Positions 1-7,626 of a stretch of DNA of 19,464 bases are shown one piece after another. Location of the stretch: NCBI GenBank assembly GCA_900757465.1, contig CAAENY010000109.1, forward strand, positions 1-19,464, in the 5' to 3' direction. The DNA is from an uncultured Collinsella sp. GTDB taxonomy: Bacteria > Actinomycetota > Coriobacteriia > Coriobacteriales > Coriobacteriaceae. Numbering within the stretch: the stretch's first letter is position 1; the number at the start of each line of letters is the position of its first letter. The translations under genes were made by a program, and so were the position numbers. Below the pieces are notes generated by a model. That model had not been told where the DNA came from. It was given only the letters and a program-made list of their open reading frames with translations, and made no database searches.

Positions 1-9
1 CATCTTGAA

Positions 10-99
10 CACCTTTCGCTCTTAACTAGGTGTCCAATTCATCATACCCACTCCACCTTTCGCTCTTAACTAGGTGTCCAATTCATCATACCCACTCCA
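10..99. repeat. 44-bp tandem repeat, about two copies; possible insertion-sequence end
   Basis: A 44-base unit starting ACCTTTCGCTCTTAACTAGG occupies 11-54 and is repeated without mismatch at 55-98; the identity extends one base on each side. The second copy ends 11 bases short of the stop codon of the LysR gene. Read on the minus strand, each unit carries GAATTGGACACCTAG, and the copy nearest the window edge ends in AAAGGTG followed six bases later by an ATG at positions 3-1. That resembles a ribosome binding site and start codon for a gene leaving the window. The TGGACA core is reminiscent of IS3-type ends, so a duplicated IS terminus is a reasonable inference, but the element itself lies outside the window. 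Confidence 0.75.
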
Positions 100-109
100 G
101 TACGCGCTT

Positions 110-967
110 TTAGAGATATTCAAGGAAACGAGCCGCGGCAAGCGAAACGTCGGCGGTGCGGTATATGGCATTGATCTGGCGATGGGGACGCCCCTCGAGC
201 GGACGCACGGCGACATCGAACTGACAGCGGCGCAAGATAAGTGCCGGAAGAACGCTCACGCCCAGACCGTCCTCGACCATGGCCATAATCGCATAGTCAT
301 CCCAAGTCGACAGTTTTGAGCACACCGCCAGGCCCGCGCGGCGAAACAGCGGCGTAATCTCGTCGTCGCTACCGCGTTCCAGCAGAATAAACTGCTCGTT
401 GGCCAAATCGGCAAGGGAAACGACCTCCGCGGTGGCAAGCGAGGAGTCCGCTGGCACCACGGCCATCAGCTCGTCTTGCACCAACGGCCGCGACGCCATG
501 CCGGCGCCGCGTGGCTCGCGCGGAATAAAGCCCAGGTCGCAGCGGCCTTCCGCCACCCATTGCTCAATCTCGGAGTAATCACCCATCAGAAGCTCGTAAT
601 CGACATCCGGGTGATCAGCGCGAAACCGCGCGATCACCGACGGCAGTACATGGGTCGCCACACTCGAAAACGTACCGATACAGATCTTGCCGCGCATGAG
701 CCCCCGCATTTCGTCCACGCATCGCTGCAAGCGGCCAAACTCTTCGCATAACGCCTCGACTGCCGGCATGACCTGCCGCCCGTCGGCAGAAAGCACCACG
801 CCCTCGCGGCTACGATCAAGCACCTTAAAACCCCAGTCTGCCTCAAGGTCACCCACCATGCGGCTCACGCCCGACTGCGAATAGCTCAGCCGCTCTGCAG
901 CACGCGTAAAGCTGCCGGCACGCACCGTCTCGAGCAGCACCTGCATCTTTTGAATATTGGTCTCCAC
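110..967 (-). CDS. LysR-family transcriptional regulator
   Basis: Cytosolic DNA-binding regulator with an N-terminal winged helix-turn-helix (about residues 5-65, containing RAGSFTRAAERLSYSQSGVSR) followed by the periplasmic-binding-protein-like effector domain (from about residue 90, starting GKICIGTFSSVATHVLPS). I choose the GTG at 967-965, which gives 285 residues: AAGGTGGGG lies just upstream (983-975), whereas the in-frame ATG at 988-986 has no ribosome binding site. The gene is divergent from the EamA transporter 118 bases away, the usual arrangement when a LysR protein controls its neighbour and itself, so that transporter is its probable target. The protein ends soon after the typical AAARFLEYL segment, directly before the tandem repeat; a few C-terminal residues could have been lost, but it looks essentially complete. 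The effector is unknown. Confidence 0.9.
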   Translation of the reverse strand: METNIQKMQVLLETVRAGSFTRAAERLSYSQSGVSRMVGDLEADWGFKVLDRSREGVVLSADGRQVMPAVEALCEEFGRLQRCVDEMRGLMRGKICIGTFSSVATHVLPSVIARFRADHPDVDYELLMGDYSEIEQWVAEGRCDLGFIPREPRGAGMASRPLVQDELMAVVPADSSLATAEVVSLADLANEQFILLERGSDDEITPLFRRAGLAVCSKLSTWDDYAIMAMVEDGLGVSVLPALILRRCQFDVAVRPLEGRPHRQINAIYRTADVSLAAARFLEYL

Positions 968-1085
968 GGCACGTCCCCACCTTTGCATGAGTTTTTGTCA
1001 TGTTATCTATGCATTATATTCGCTTTTCTTCTAAAGCCAGCTACCCCATAGTGAATTTGCACGGATACAGAAGGGGCGGCAGTGC
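968..1085. promoter_or_regulatory. Divergent lysR / eamA promoter region
   Basis: This 118-base AT-richer gap must hold the promoters of both divergent genes. An interrupted inverted repeat CATGA-N7-TCATG (986-990 and 998-1002), with TGCAT and ATGCA further out, could be a LysR-type operator. TTGTCA (996-1001) and TATATT (1015-1020) resemble -35 and -10 elements, but their spacing of about 13 is too short to trust. Operator and promoter assignments are tentative. Confidence 0.3.
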
Positions 1086-1997
1086 ATGAACAACGGACTG
1101 TTTACGTACTTAGCAGCATTGCTATTGTTTGGCTCTAACGGCATCATCGCCGCAGCTATCGCACTGCCGAGCTCCGACATTGTGCTCCTGCGCACGTTTT
1201 TGGGTGCGCTCTCGCTCGTTGTCATCCTCGTCACTACGCAACGCCATAAGTTGCAGGCACCGTCTCGCCCCCGCGAAGCCGCAGCCCTCCTCCTCTCGGG
1301 AGCCGCGCTGGGCGCCAGCTGGATTTTTCTGTTCCGCGCCTACCAGACGATCGGCGTCGGCGTATCCTCGCTGCTGTACTACTGCGGCCCCATCATCGTC
1401 ATGGCGCTCTCCCCGCTCATCTTTGGCGAAAAGCTGACCGGCGGCAAAATCGCCGGCTTTATCGCCGTCGCCTGCGGCGCTTTTCTCATTGCGGCGCAAG
1501 GTCTAGGCGGCAACATACCCATTGCGGGCATCGTCTGCGGCATCGCCTCGGCATTTTGTTATGCGCTGATGGTCATCGCTAGCAAGGGTGCGCCACACAT
1601 CGAAGGCCTCGAAAACTCCACGCTCCAGGTAAGCGCCGCCTTTGTGACCGCGCTGGTCCTCACGCTCATCACGCAGGGCGCTCCCTCATTCCTATCCGCC
1701 GACGTCGCCGCCAGTATTGATTGGCGCGCCGTCGTCATGCTCGGCGTCGTCAACACCGGCATCGGTTGCCTGCTCTACTTTAGTGCCGTCGCCAAGCTGC
1801 CCGTGCAGACCGTCGCCGTCGTCGGCTATCTCGAACCGCTTTCGGCCGTCGTGTTCTCCGCCGTCCTTTTAGGCGAAGCCATAACACCGGTCCGTCTGAT
1901 GGGCGCCGCACTTATCATCGGCGGCGCGATCTTTTGCGAACTCGCTGGCAAACGAGCAAACGCCAAGGCTGGCATCGCCCAGACAGCACGTGCTTAA
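1086..1997 (+). CDS. EamA/DMT-superfamily inner-membrane transporter
   Basis: A 303-residue, very hydrophobic protein with about ten predicted transmembrane helices arranged as two EamA repeats, the hallmark of drug/metabolite transporters (RhaT/RarD-like permeases). The first repeat starts MNNGLFTYLAALLLFGSNG and runs to about residue 135. The second starts about residue 143 (IPIAGIVCGIASAFCYALM) and contains the conserved GYLEPLSAVVFSAVLLGE segment typical of the ninth helix. It ends with a short basic tail. Family members export or import amino acids, nucleosides or other small metabolites; the substrate cannot be read from sequence. The start ATG has an AAGGGG-like ribosome binding site at a rather long distance. 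It is paired divergently with the LysR gene, which probably regulates it. Confidence 0.9.
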   Translation: MNNGLFTYLAALLLFGSNGIIAAAIALPSSDIVLLRTFLGALSLVVILVTTQRHKLQAPSRPREAAALLLSGAALGASWIFLFRAYQTIGVGVSSLLYYCGPIIVMALSPLIFGEKLTGGKIAGFIAVACGAFLIAAQGLGGNIPIAGIVCGIASAFCYALMVIASKGAPHIEGLENSTLQVSAAFVTALVLTLITQGAPSFLSADVAASIDWRAVVMLGVVNTGIGCLLYFSAVAKLPVQTVAVVGYLEPLSAVVFSAVLLGEAITPVRLMGAALIIGGAIFCELAGKRANAKAGIAQTARA

Positions 1998-2032
1998 TAG
2001 CCCCTGCTTTGAAATGCTACCTGCTTATATGG

Positions 2033-2054
2033 ATAATCCCCAGGTGGGGATTAT
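2033..2054. promoter_or_regulatory. Perfect 22-bp palindrome upstream of kup
   Basis: ATAATCCCCA, then GG, then TGGGGATTAT: two exact 10-base half-sites separated by two bases. It lies 35 bases after the EamA stop codon and 82 bases before the kup start. No run of T follows on either strand, so an intrinsic terminator is less likely than an operator, although the RNA could form a 9-bp hairpin with an AGGT loop. The TATATG/TATAAA sequence near 2088-2100 could be the -10 of kup, placing the palindrome upstream of it. The ATCCCCA half-site recurs in the inverted repeat at 17837-17867. Confidence 0.55.
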
Positions 2055-2136
2055 TGTCTAAAATTACCCAATGTGCCAAACTGCTCTTATATGTATAAAG
2101 ATGGCATAAAGGTCTACTGCCCTTGGCAGAGGCCAG

Positions 2137-4386
2137 ATGTCTAAGGGAGTCCACGTGGCACACACCAAACTGGAGGCAAACCTCCAAGGCCAGCATGGGC
2201 AGGGCGGGCACGGAGCAATTCCCCTCTCCGCTGGCATGCTGCTCGTAACGCTCGGCGTCGTCTACGGCGACATCGGCACGAGCCCCATGTACACCATGAA
2301 ATCAATCGTCGCCAACAACGGCGGTATCGGCACCGTCAGCGAGGACATGATCCTGGGCGCGCTTTCGCTCGTCATCTGGACTATGACGCTCGTGACCACG
2401 GTCAAGTACGTGATAATCGCCATGAAGGCCGATAACCACAACGAGGGCGGCATCTTCGCTCTGTTTAGCTTGGTGCGTAAAGTGGCGCCGTGGCTGATCC
2501 TTCCCGCCATGATCGGCGGCGCGGCACTGCTCGCCGACGGCATCCTCACCCCCGCCGTCACGGTTACCACGGCCATCGAGGGCTTGCGCACTATCGAGTG
2601 GGGCCATGCGCTTTTGGGTGACGGCCAGACCAACGTCATCATCATCACCATCATCATTATCTGCGGCCTGTTTGCCATGCAGCGCGCCGGCACCTCGTCA
2701 ATCGGCAAGCTGTTCGGCCCGCTTATGACGCTGTGGTTCCTGTTCTTGGCTGGCGCCGGCCTGTTCAACATGCTCGGCAACCTGTCCATCCTGCGCGCGC
2801 TCAACCCCATCCGCGGCATCATGTTCCTGTTCTCGCCCATCAACCACTCGGGCATCATGGTGCTCGGCTTCGTCTTCCTGTCGACGACCGGCGCCGAGGC
2901 CCTCTACTCGGACATGGGTCACGTGGGCAAGGCTAACATTTACGCATCCTGGCCGTTCGTAAAGGCGGCCCTCATCCTTAACTATCTGGGTCAGGGCGCT
3001 TGGCTACTTGCCAACAATTCCAATCCCCAGATGCTCGCGATGGACATCGTCAACCCGTTCTATATGATGCTTCCCGAGCCCCTGCGCCCCTTTGCCATCG
3101 TGCTTTCGGCCGTGGCGGCCATCATCGCCTCGCAGGCGCTCATCACCGGCTCGTTCTCGCTGGTATCCGAGGCCACACGTCTCAACCTCATGCCACATCT
3201 GCGCATCCACTACCCCAGCGACACCAAAGGTCAGCTCTATATTCCGCTTGTCAACAACATCATGTGGGTCGGCTGCATCTTCATCGTGCTGCTGTTCCAA
3301 AACTCCGAGCGCATGGAGAGCGCTTACGGCCTCGCCATTACCGTGACCATGCTCATGACCACGACGCTTTTGACGAGCTACATCGCCGGCATCCTCAAGC
3401 ACAAGCTGGGTGCTTGCGTCTTCGCCCTGCTCTTTGGTGCCATTGAGCTGTGCTTCTTCGCTTCGTGTCTCACCATGTTCTTTGACGGCGGCTACGTCAT
3501 GATCTTCCTGGCCGCACTGCTGTTTGGCCTTATGTATGTGTGGCGTCGCGGCACTGCCATCGAGCGCACGCAGACGATCCTGCTGCCCGTCTCCAAGTAC
3601 ATCGATCAGCTCAACCGCCTGCGTAACGACGAGACCTACCCCGTCCTCGCCGACAATCTGGTGTTCCTCACCAACAGCCCCGACCCGCTCACGCTCGACC
3701 GCGACGTGCTCTATTCCATCCTGGACAAACATCCCAAGCGCGCTAAGGCATACTGGTTCATTAACGTGCATGTCACCGATGAGCCCTATACGCACGAGTA
3801 TTCCGTCGAGACCTTTGGCACGGACTTTTTGTTCCGCGTACGCCTAGACCTGGGCTTTAAGGTCAACCAGCGCGTTAATGCCTACCTGCGTCAGATCGTC
3901 GGCGACTTGATGGCATCGGGCGAGCTGCCGCCGCAACATCACACCTACTCCATCTACGAGACACGCGGCAACGTGGGTGACTTCCGCTTTTGCATGCTGC
4001 GCAAGATGCTTGCCCCCGAAACGGACATCAACCGCAATGACCACCGCGTGATGGCCATCAAGTACGCCGTCCGCCGCGCCTGCGGAAGCCCGGCACGCTG
4101 GTACGGTCTTGAGAACTCGGCCATCATCATCGAGTACGTGCCGCTGTTTGCCCGCATGCGCCCGGCCGTTAAGCTCGTGCGCACCCAGGTGCCGCTCGAG
4201 GTTCAGATCGAAGAGGCCGAGGAAATGGAAGTCGACATCTTCTCGGACGACTTGGTCAACGGCAACGAGGCCGGTAGGGACATGAACGTCGATCCCACCG
4301 AGCTGCTCGAGAGCGTCGCCGATACGCCCGAACAGCAACAGCTCGACGGTCTTGAGAACGAACAACTCAACGACGCCAACTTCTAG
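2137..4386 (+). CDS. kup: Kup-family potassium uptake permease
   Basis: Integral inner-membrane K+ importer of the KUP/HAK/KT family, thought to act as a K+/H+ symporter. The family signature GVVYGDIGTSPMY is at residues 40-52, including the conserved Asp45, and ADGILTPAVTV follows in the next conserved block. About twelve transmembrane helices span residues 30-460; the remainder is a cytosolic domain (from about residue 470) typical of the family. At 749 residues it is longer than the roughly 620-670 usual; the excess is an acidic, probably disordered tail of about 55 residues rich in Glu, Asp, Asn and Gln. The start is uncertain: ATG 2137 has AGAGG four bases upstream, while the in-frame GTG at 2155 has AAGGGAG five bases upstream and would give MAHTKLEANL. 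It is monocistronic, with a hairpin terminator immediately downstream. Confidence 0.96.
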   Translation: MSKGVHVAHTKLEANLQGQHGQGGHGAIPLSAGMLLVTLGVVYGDIGTSPMYTMKSIVANNGGIGTVSEDMILGALSLVIWTMTLVTTVKYVIIAMKADNHNEGGIFALFSLVRKVAPWLILPAMIGGAALLADGILTPAVTVTTAIEGLRTIEWGHALLGDGQTNVIIITIIIICGLFAMQRAGTSSIGKLFGPLMTLWFLFLAGAGLFNMLGNLSILRALNPIRGIMFLFSPINHSGIMVLGFVFLSTTGAEALYSDMGHVGKANIYASWPFVKAALILNYLGQGAWLLANNSNPQMLAMDIVNPFYMMLPEPLRPFAIVLSAVAAIIASQALITGSFSLVSEATRLNLMPHLRIHYPSDTKGQLYIPLVNNIMWVGCIFIVLLFQNSERMESAYGLAITVTMLMTTTLLTSYIAGILKHKLGACVFALLFGAIELCFFASCLTMFFDGGYVMIFLAALLFGLMYVWRRGTAIERTQTILLPVSKYIDQLNRLRNDETYPVLADNLVFLTNSPDPLTLDRDVLYSILDKHPKRAKAYWFINVHVTDEPYTHEYSVETFGTDFLFRVRLDLGFKVNQRVNAYLRQIVGDLMASGELPPQHHTYSIYETRGNVGDFRFCMLRKMLAPETDINRNDHRVMAIKYAVRRACGSPARWYGLENSAIIIEYVPLFARMRPAVKLVRTQVPLEVQIEEAEEMEVDIFSDDLVNGNEAGRDMNVDPTELLESVADTPEQQQLDGLENEQLNDANF

Positions 4387-4406
4387 CGGCGCCATAAATC
4401 AACGAC

Positions 4407-4444
4407 AGCGGCCCTGCGCCTCACGAGAGACGCAGGGCCGCTTT
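4407..4444 (+). terminator. Intrinsic terminator after kup, possibly bidirectional
   Basis: GCGGCCCTGCG (4408-4418) pairs exactly with CGCAGGGCCGC (4431-4441) around a 12-base loop, with one further A-T pair and a short T tract. It lies between the convergent kup and bile salt hydrolase genes, so it may serve both, though the T tract favours the plus strand. Confidence 0.8.
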
Positions 4445-4465
4445 GCATTGCGGTAAAGCTAACGG

Positions 4466-5431
4466 CTACGAACGACGCGGCTCGGGAACCACGAGCCTAT
4501 CGGGGTTCGCGCCCTCGGCATCCATCAGGCTCACGTAGCGAATCGACGGATCCCCATACATCGCGTAGTAATAATTGCCCGTGCGCGCGCTAAAGCATCC
4601 GGTATAGATAGTCTTCTCGAACTTGCCATCGCCCATCCTGGACGCCCCCTCAATCATCACCACGCCCTCGAGTGAACGGAACATGCGGACGACGTTTTCG
4701 GTCTCGCTCTCCTTTTGCGGGTAATTGGCATTGAGATACGCCGCTTTCACGAAGCGGCTCGGCGAATAGCAGTCACCCGGAATACCGCGCATGCCGGCAC
4801 CCGCTCCATAGGGTTTGAGCTCGGCGCCACGCCATGTCGCCGTCTGAGGAAAATCGCTTGTTGCCGTGATATAGGTGCGCAGGTTTTCCATGTGCCACGG
4901 GAAGGTCGGCTGGTTGGCAAGGGTATCGACCGGATCGTCGTATACATGCAGGCCGTCAGCCATCATCTCGACCACGATGCTGCGCTGGCTGTCGCCGATA
5001 ATCCAATGGAGCAGCGACACGCCCAGCCCCTCTCCGGCAGATTTAGCAACAATCACCGTATCGCGCAGCGCAGCCTCGACCTCGTCGACCGTCGAGAACG
5101 TCGCTGCCACCCACAGGGGAAACTCATAGGCTGCGATATTGGTCTTGCCGTCGACAGGGTCCTCGGCATACTCGGCATAACCCGGGAAATTGAGACCCGC
5201 CACGGCGAGGCCCGCATCGTTGCCGCAGTCGAAGAACATAGGGTAGTTCTTGTAATCGATGCACATACCGATCACCGCGTGTGCCGCCGTCGCGTCGTCG
5301 ATAAACGAATACGGAATGTGAAACCCGCGCGGCATCACGCGAACCTGTTGGCCGTAGTCAAAGCTCCAGTCGAGGTTGCGGCCCAGATACATGTGGCCAG
5401 AATTATCGGTAAATCGAATGCTCGTGCACAT
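4466..5431 (-). CDS. bsh: Bile salt hydrolase (choloylglycine hydrolase family)
   Basis: N-terminal-nucleophile amidase that cleaves the glycine or taurine amide of conjugated bile acids (EC 3.5.1.24); cytosolic, with no signal peptide. The start must be the ATG at 5431-5429: AGGAGG lies four bases upstream, and only this start puts the catalytic Cys at position 2 for exposure by Met removal. The longer open frame to 5494 would bury it. All catalytic positions known for the family are present: Cys2, Arg18, Asp21 (in YLGRNLDW), Asn81 (in GLNFPGYAEY), Asn173 (in ANQPTFPW) and Arg226 (in YSPSRF). The GLNFPGYA block resembles bile salt hydrolases more than penicillin V acylases, but substrate class cannot be settled by eye. 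At 321 residues it has normal length. It appears monocistronic, insulated by hairpins on both sides. Confidence 0.93.
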   Translation of the reverse strand: MCTSIRFTDNSGHMYLGRNLDWSFDYGQQVRVMPRGFHIPYSFIDDATAAHAVIGMCIDYKNYPMFFDCGNDAGLAVAGLNFPGYAEYAEDPVDGKTNIAAYEFPLWVAATFSTVDEVEAALRDTVIVAKSAGEGLGVSLLHWIIGDSQRSIVVEMMADGLHVYDDPVDTLANQPTFPWHMENLRTYITATSDFPQTATWRGAELKPYGAGAGMRGIPGDCYSPSRFVKAAYLNANYPQKESETENVVRMFRSLEGVVMIEGASRMGDGKFEKTIYTGCFSARTGNYYYAMYGDPSIRYVSLMDAEGANPDRLVVPEPRRS

Positions 5432-5494
5432 AGCGCCTCCTAGCTTTACGTTCTTGCTAAGGTTATTGTCACCAAACAAAAAGGCGCTAAACAC

Positions 5495-5529
5495 AAAAGC
5501 CCGGACATGACAACAATGTCACGCCCGGG
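5495..5529 (-). terminator. Intrinsic terminator after the deformylase-like gene
   Basis: On the minus strand CCCGGGCGTGAC (5529-5518) pairs with GTCATGTCCGGG (5511-5500), a 12-bp stem including two G-U pairs that exist only in minus-strand RNA, followed by CTTTTGTGTTT. It ends the deformylase-like transcript and separates it from the downstream bile salt hydrolase gene. Confidence 0.8.
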
Positions 5530-5565
5530 ACAAAGACCGCAAATTCGGTCCCCAATTGAACCACT

Positions 5566-5985
5566 CTAGACGAGTTTGCCTAAGCAGTGATCAATCATGT
5601 GTTGAATCATTTGAGCCTCGAAGCCCACAAAGTCCTGCTTGCGCTCGCGCATCTTGCCGTCGACGATCTGGTCAAAGGCAACCTTGCACTTGATATAGCG
5701 CGTAGACTTGGTGACCTCCTCGTGCGTCAGGCAGCTCTCCTCCATCTTGCTGGCGCCCAGGCCAAACACCAGACGGGGGTTGTAGAGCACATGGGGCTCG
5801 CCGGCATCGTCCAGGTAGACGCAGACCTTCTTGGTGACGCCGATCTGGTTGGCGGCAAGGCAGCCGGCATCGTCGAGCGACTTGATGGTATCGATCAGGT
5901 CCTGTGCGACCGACTCGTCCTCGACGGTCGCAACCTCGCAACGCTGGGACAAGATAGCCTCGTCGTGGCAAAGCTCTTTAATCAT
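5566..5985 (-). CDS. Peptide deformylase-like protein with altered active site
   Basis: A 139-residue member of the peptide deformylase fold (true enzymes remove the formyl group from nascent proteins using a metal held by Cys-His-His). ATG 5985 is chosen because GGAGG lies five bases upstream and MIKELCHDEAILSQ matches the usual start of the short secondary deformylases of gut bacteria; the ATG at 5997 would overlap that site. Motif I is GCLAANQIG, close to the canonical GxGLAAxQ. Motif II reads ESCLT instead of EGCLS, keeping the Cys. Motif III reads QHMIDH instead of QHExDH: both His ligands remain but the catalytic Glu is Met. The codon is unambiguous in the DNA (CAC ATG ATT GAT CAC). Metal binding may persist while deformylation is probably lost or much reduced. 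A true deformylase is presumably encoded elsewhere. Confidence 0.85.
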   Translation of the reverse strand: MIKELCHDEAILSQRCEVATVEDESVAQDLIDTIKSLDDAGCLAANQIGVTKKVCVYLDDAGEPHVLYNPRLVFGLGASKMEESCLTHEEVTKSTRYIKCKVAFDQIVDGKMRERKQDFVGFEAQMIQHMIDHCLGKLV

Positions 5986-6178
5986 ACGTTCCTCCATAGG
6001 GGTCGTTGTAACCGCTTAAGTATACGGTACCCATACATTTTCATGCGAAAAATACCGTCCGTCTGCTACAAAGCGCCGAACATCAACATGCGAGGAACAA
6101 CAGCGTCGTAAAGGGGCTATAGTGGGTGAGTTCGTGTCAATCGGCCTAAACTCGGGGCCGAACAAGGAAAGGGTATGC

Positions 6179-7489
6179 ATGGACGAACTATTTCACGTCA
6201 GCGAGCGCAAGTCCACAATCGGGACCGAACTCCGCGCTGGACTGACAACATTCCTGGCGATGGCCTACATCATCGCCGTCAACCCCGCGGTGCTCTCGGG
6301 CGCTGGCATCGATGCGGGAGCGCTCGCCTGCGCCACCTGCCTGGGCGCCGGCATCATGACCATCTGCATGGGTATCTTCGCCAACCGCCCGCTCGCCTGC
6401 GCGTCGGGCTTAGGCGTCAACGCGATGATTGCTGGAATCGCCACCACCGTCTGCGGCGGTGACTGGCACGTGGCCATGAGCGTTATCTTCCTCGAGGGTA
6501 TCGTCATCTTGCTGCTCGTTCTGTGCGGCCTGCGCGAGGCCATCATGGACGCCATCCCCGTGGTCCTGCGCCACGCCATCTCGGTGGGTCTGGGCCTGTT
6601 TATCGCCATGATCGGCCTGTGCGACGCCGGCATCATCACCGCTGGCGCCGGTACGCTCGTCGGCCTGGGCGACATCACCTCCCCCACCTTCATCGTCGGC
6701 ATCATCTCCATCCTGGTGACAGTCGCCCTCGCCTGCCGCAACGTCCCCGGCTCGCTGCTCATCGGCATCGTCGTCGCCGTCATCGCCGGTATTCCCCTAG
6801 GTGTGACCCAGGCTCCGACCGGTATCATCGCCCCGCTCGACTTCTCGAGCATCGGTGGCCCCATCGCCGACGCCGGCGGCGTGCCCGCCATCGTCAAGGT
6901 CCTTACCGACCCCACGCTCCTCGTCATCTCGTTCTCACTGCTCATGAGTGACTTCTTCGACACCATGGGCACCGCGATGGCCGTAGCCAAGCAGGGTGAG
7001 TTCCTCACCGACGACGGCAACGTCGAGAATATCAAGGAGATCCTGATCGTCGACTCCGCCGCCGCCGCTGTGGGCGGTTTCATGGGTGTCTCCTCCATCA
7101 CCACTTTCGTCGAGTCCACTTCCGGCGCTGCCGACGGTGGCCGCACGGGTCTCACCTCCGTCACCACCGGCGTGCTGTTCATTCTCGCCGCGTTCTTCTC
7201 CCCCATCGTCACCATCGTTTCCAGCGCCGCCACCTGCGGTGCCCTGGTCTACGTCGGCTACCTCATGATGAGCGAGGCCTCCGAGATCGACTGGTCCGAC
7301 GTGTCGCAGGGTTTCCCGGCGTTCATGATTGTCGCCGGCGTGCCCTTCACCTACTCCATCTCTGCCGGCATTGGCCTGGGCTTTATCGCCTACGTGGTCG
7401 TCGCGCTCTTTAAGGGCGAGGCCTCCAAGATCAAGCCGCTCATGTGGATCGCAGCCCTCGCCTTCCTCGTCTACTTCTTCGTGGCGTAA
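6179..7489 (+). CDS. NCS2-family purine permease (AzgA/COG2252 type)
   Basis: Inner-membrane nucleobase transporter, probably importing adenine, guanine or hypoxanthine with protons. The protein is 436 residues with about twelve to fourteen hydrophobic segments. The N-terminal block RAGLTTFLAMAYIIAVNP and the central LMSDFFDTMGTAMAVAKQG (around residues 253-271) are hallmarks of the AzgA/PbuG/PbuO group rather than of UraA/xanthine permeases. The start ATG 6179 is preferred: AAAGGG lies five bases upstream and MDELFHVSERKSTIGTELRAG is the usual family N-terminus. An upstream in-frame start at 6122 would add a 19-residue unrelated extension. It is divergent from the deformylase-like gene and ends at a strong terminator. 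I looked for a purine riboswitch ahead of it and did not see the conserved core. Confidence 0.92.
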   Translation: MDELFHVSERKSTIGTELRAGLTTFLAMAYIIAVNPAVLSGAGIDAGALACATCLGAGIMTICMGIFANRPLACASGLGVNAMIAGIATTVCGGDWHVAMSVIFLEGIVILLLVLCGLREAIMDAIPVVLRHAISVGLGLFIAMIGLCDAGIITAGAGTLVGLGDITSPTFIVGIISILVTVALACRNVPGSLLIGIVVAVIAGIPLGVTQAPTGIIAPLDFSSIGGPIADAGGVPAIVKVLTDPTLLVISFSLLMSDFFDTMGTAMAVAKQGEFLTDDGNVENIKEILIVDSAAAAVGGFMGVSSITTFVESTSGAADGGRTGLTSVTTGVLFILAAFFSPIVTIVSSAATCGALVYVGYLMMSEASEIDWSDVSQGFPAFMIVAGVPFTYSISAGIGLGFIAYVVVALFKGEASKIKPLMWIAALAFLVYFFVA

Positions 7490-7516
7490 CGGCATAGTCT
7501 GCTAAAGCAAAACAAC

Positions 7517-7557
7517 AAGGCGCGGAATCGCATCGAGCGGCTCCGCGCCTTTCTTTT
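7517..7557 (+). terminator. Intrinsic terminator after the purine permease
   Basis: AAGGCGCGGA (7517-7526) pairs perfectly with TCCGCGCCTT (7542-7551) around a 15-base loop, followed directly by TCTTTT. A textbook hairpin plus U tract. Confidence 0.9.
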
Positions 7558-7626
7558 AGCGTCTGCCCCCGTGTCAGCGTGCGACAATTGAGGCTGTCAA
7601 TATCACAACACTGAGAGAAGCCTGCC

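Noticed and set aside
74..319. An 81-codon plus-strand frame starting inside the 44-bp repeat
   Set aside because: Most of it is antisense to the LysR C-terminal domain, and its start lies in a repeated non-coding unit.
5998..6178. Possible purine riboswitch ahead of the NCS2 permease
   Set aside because: The conserved loop and junction sequences of purine riboswitches are not present, and only a small CGGCC/GGCCG hairpin is seen.
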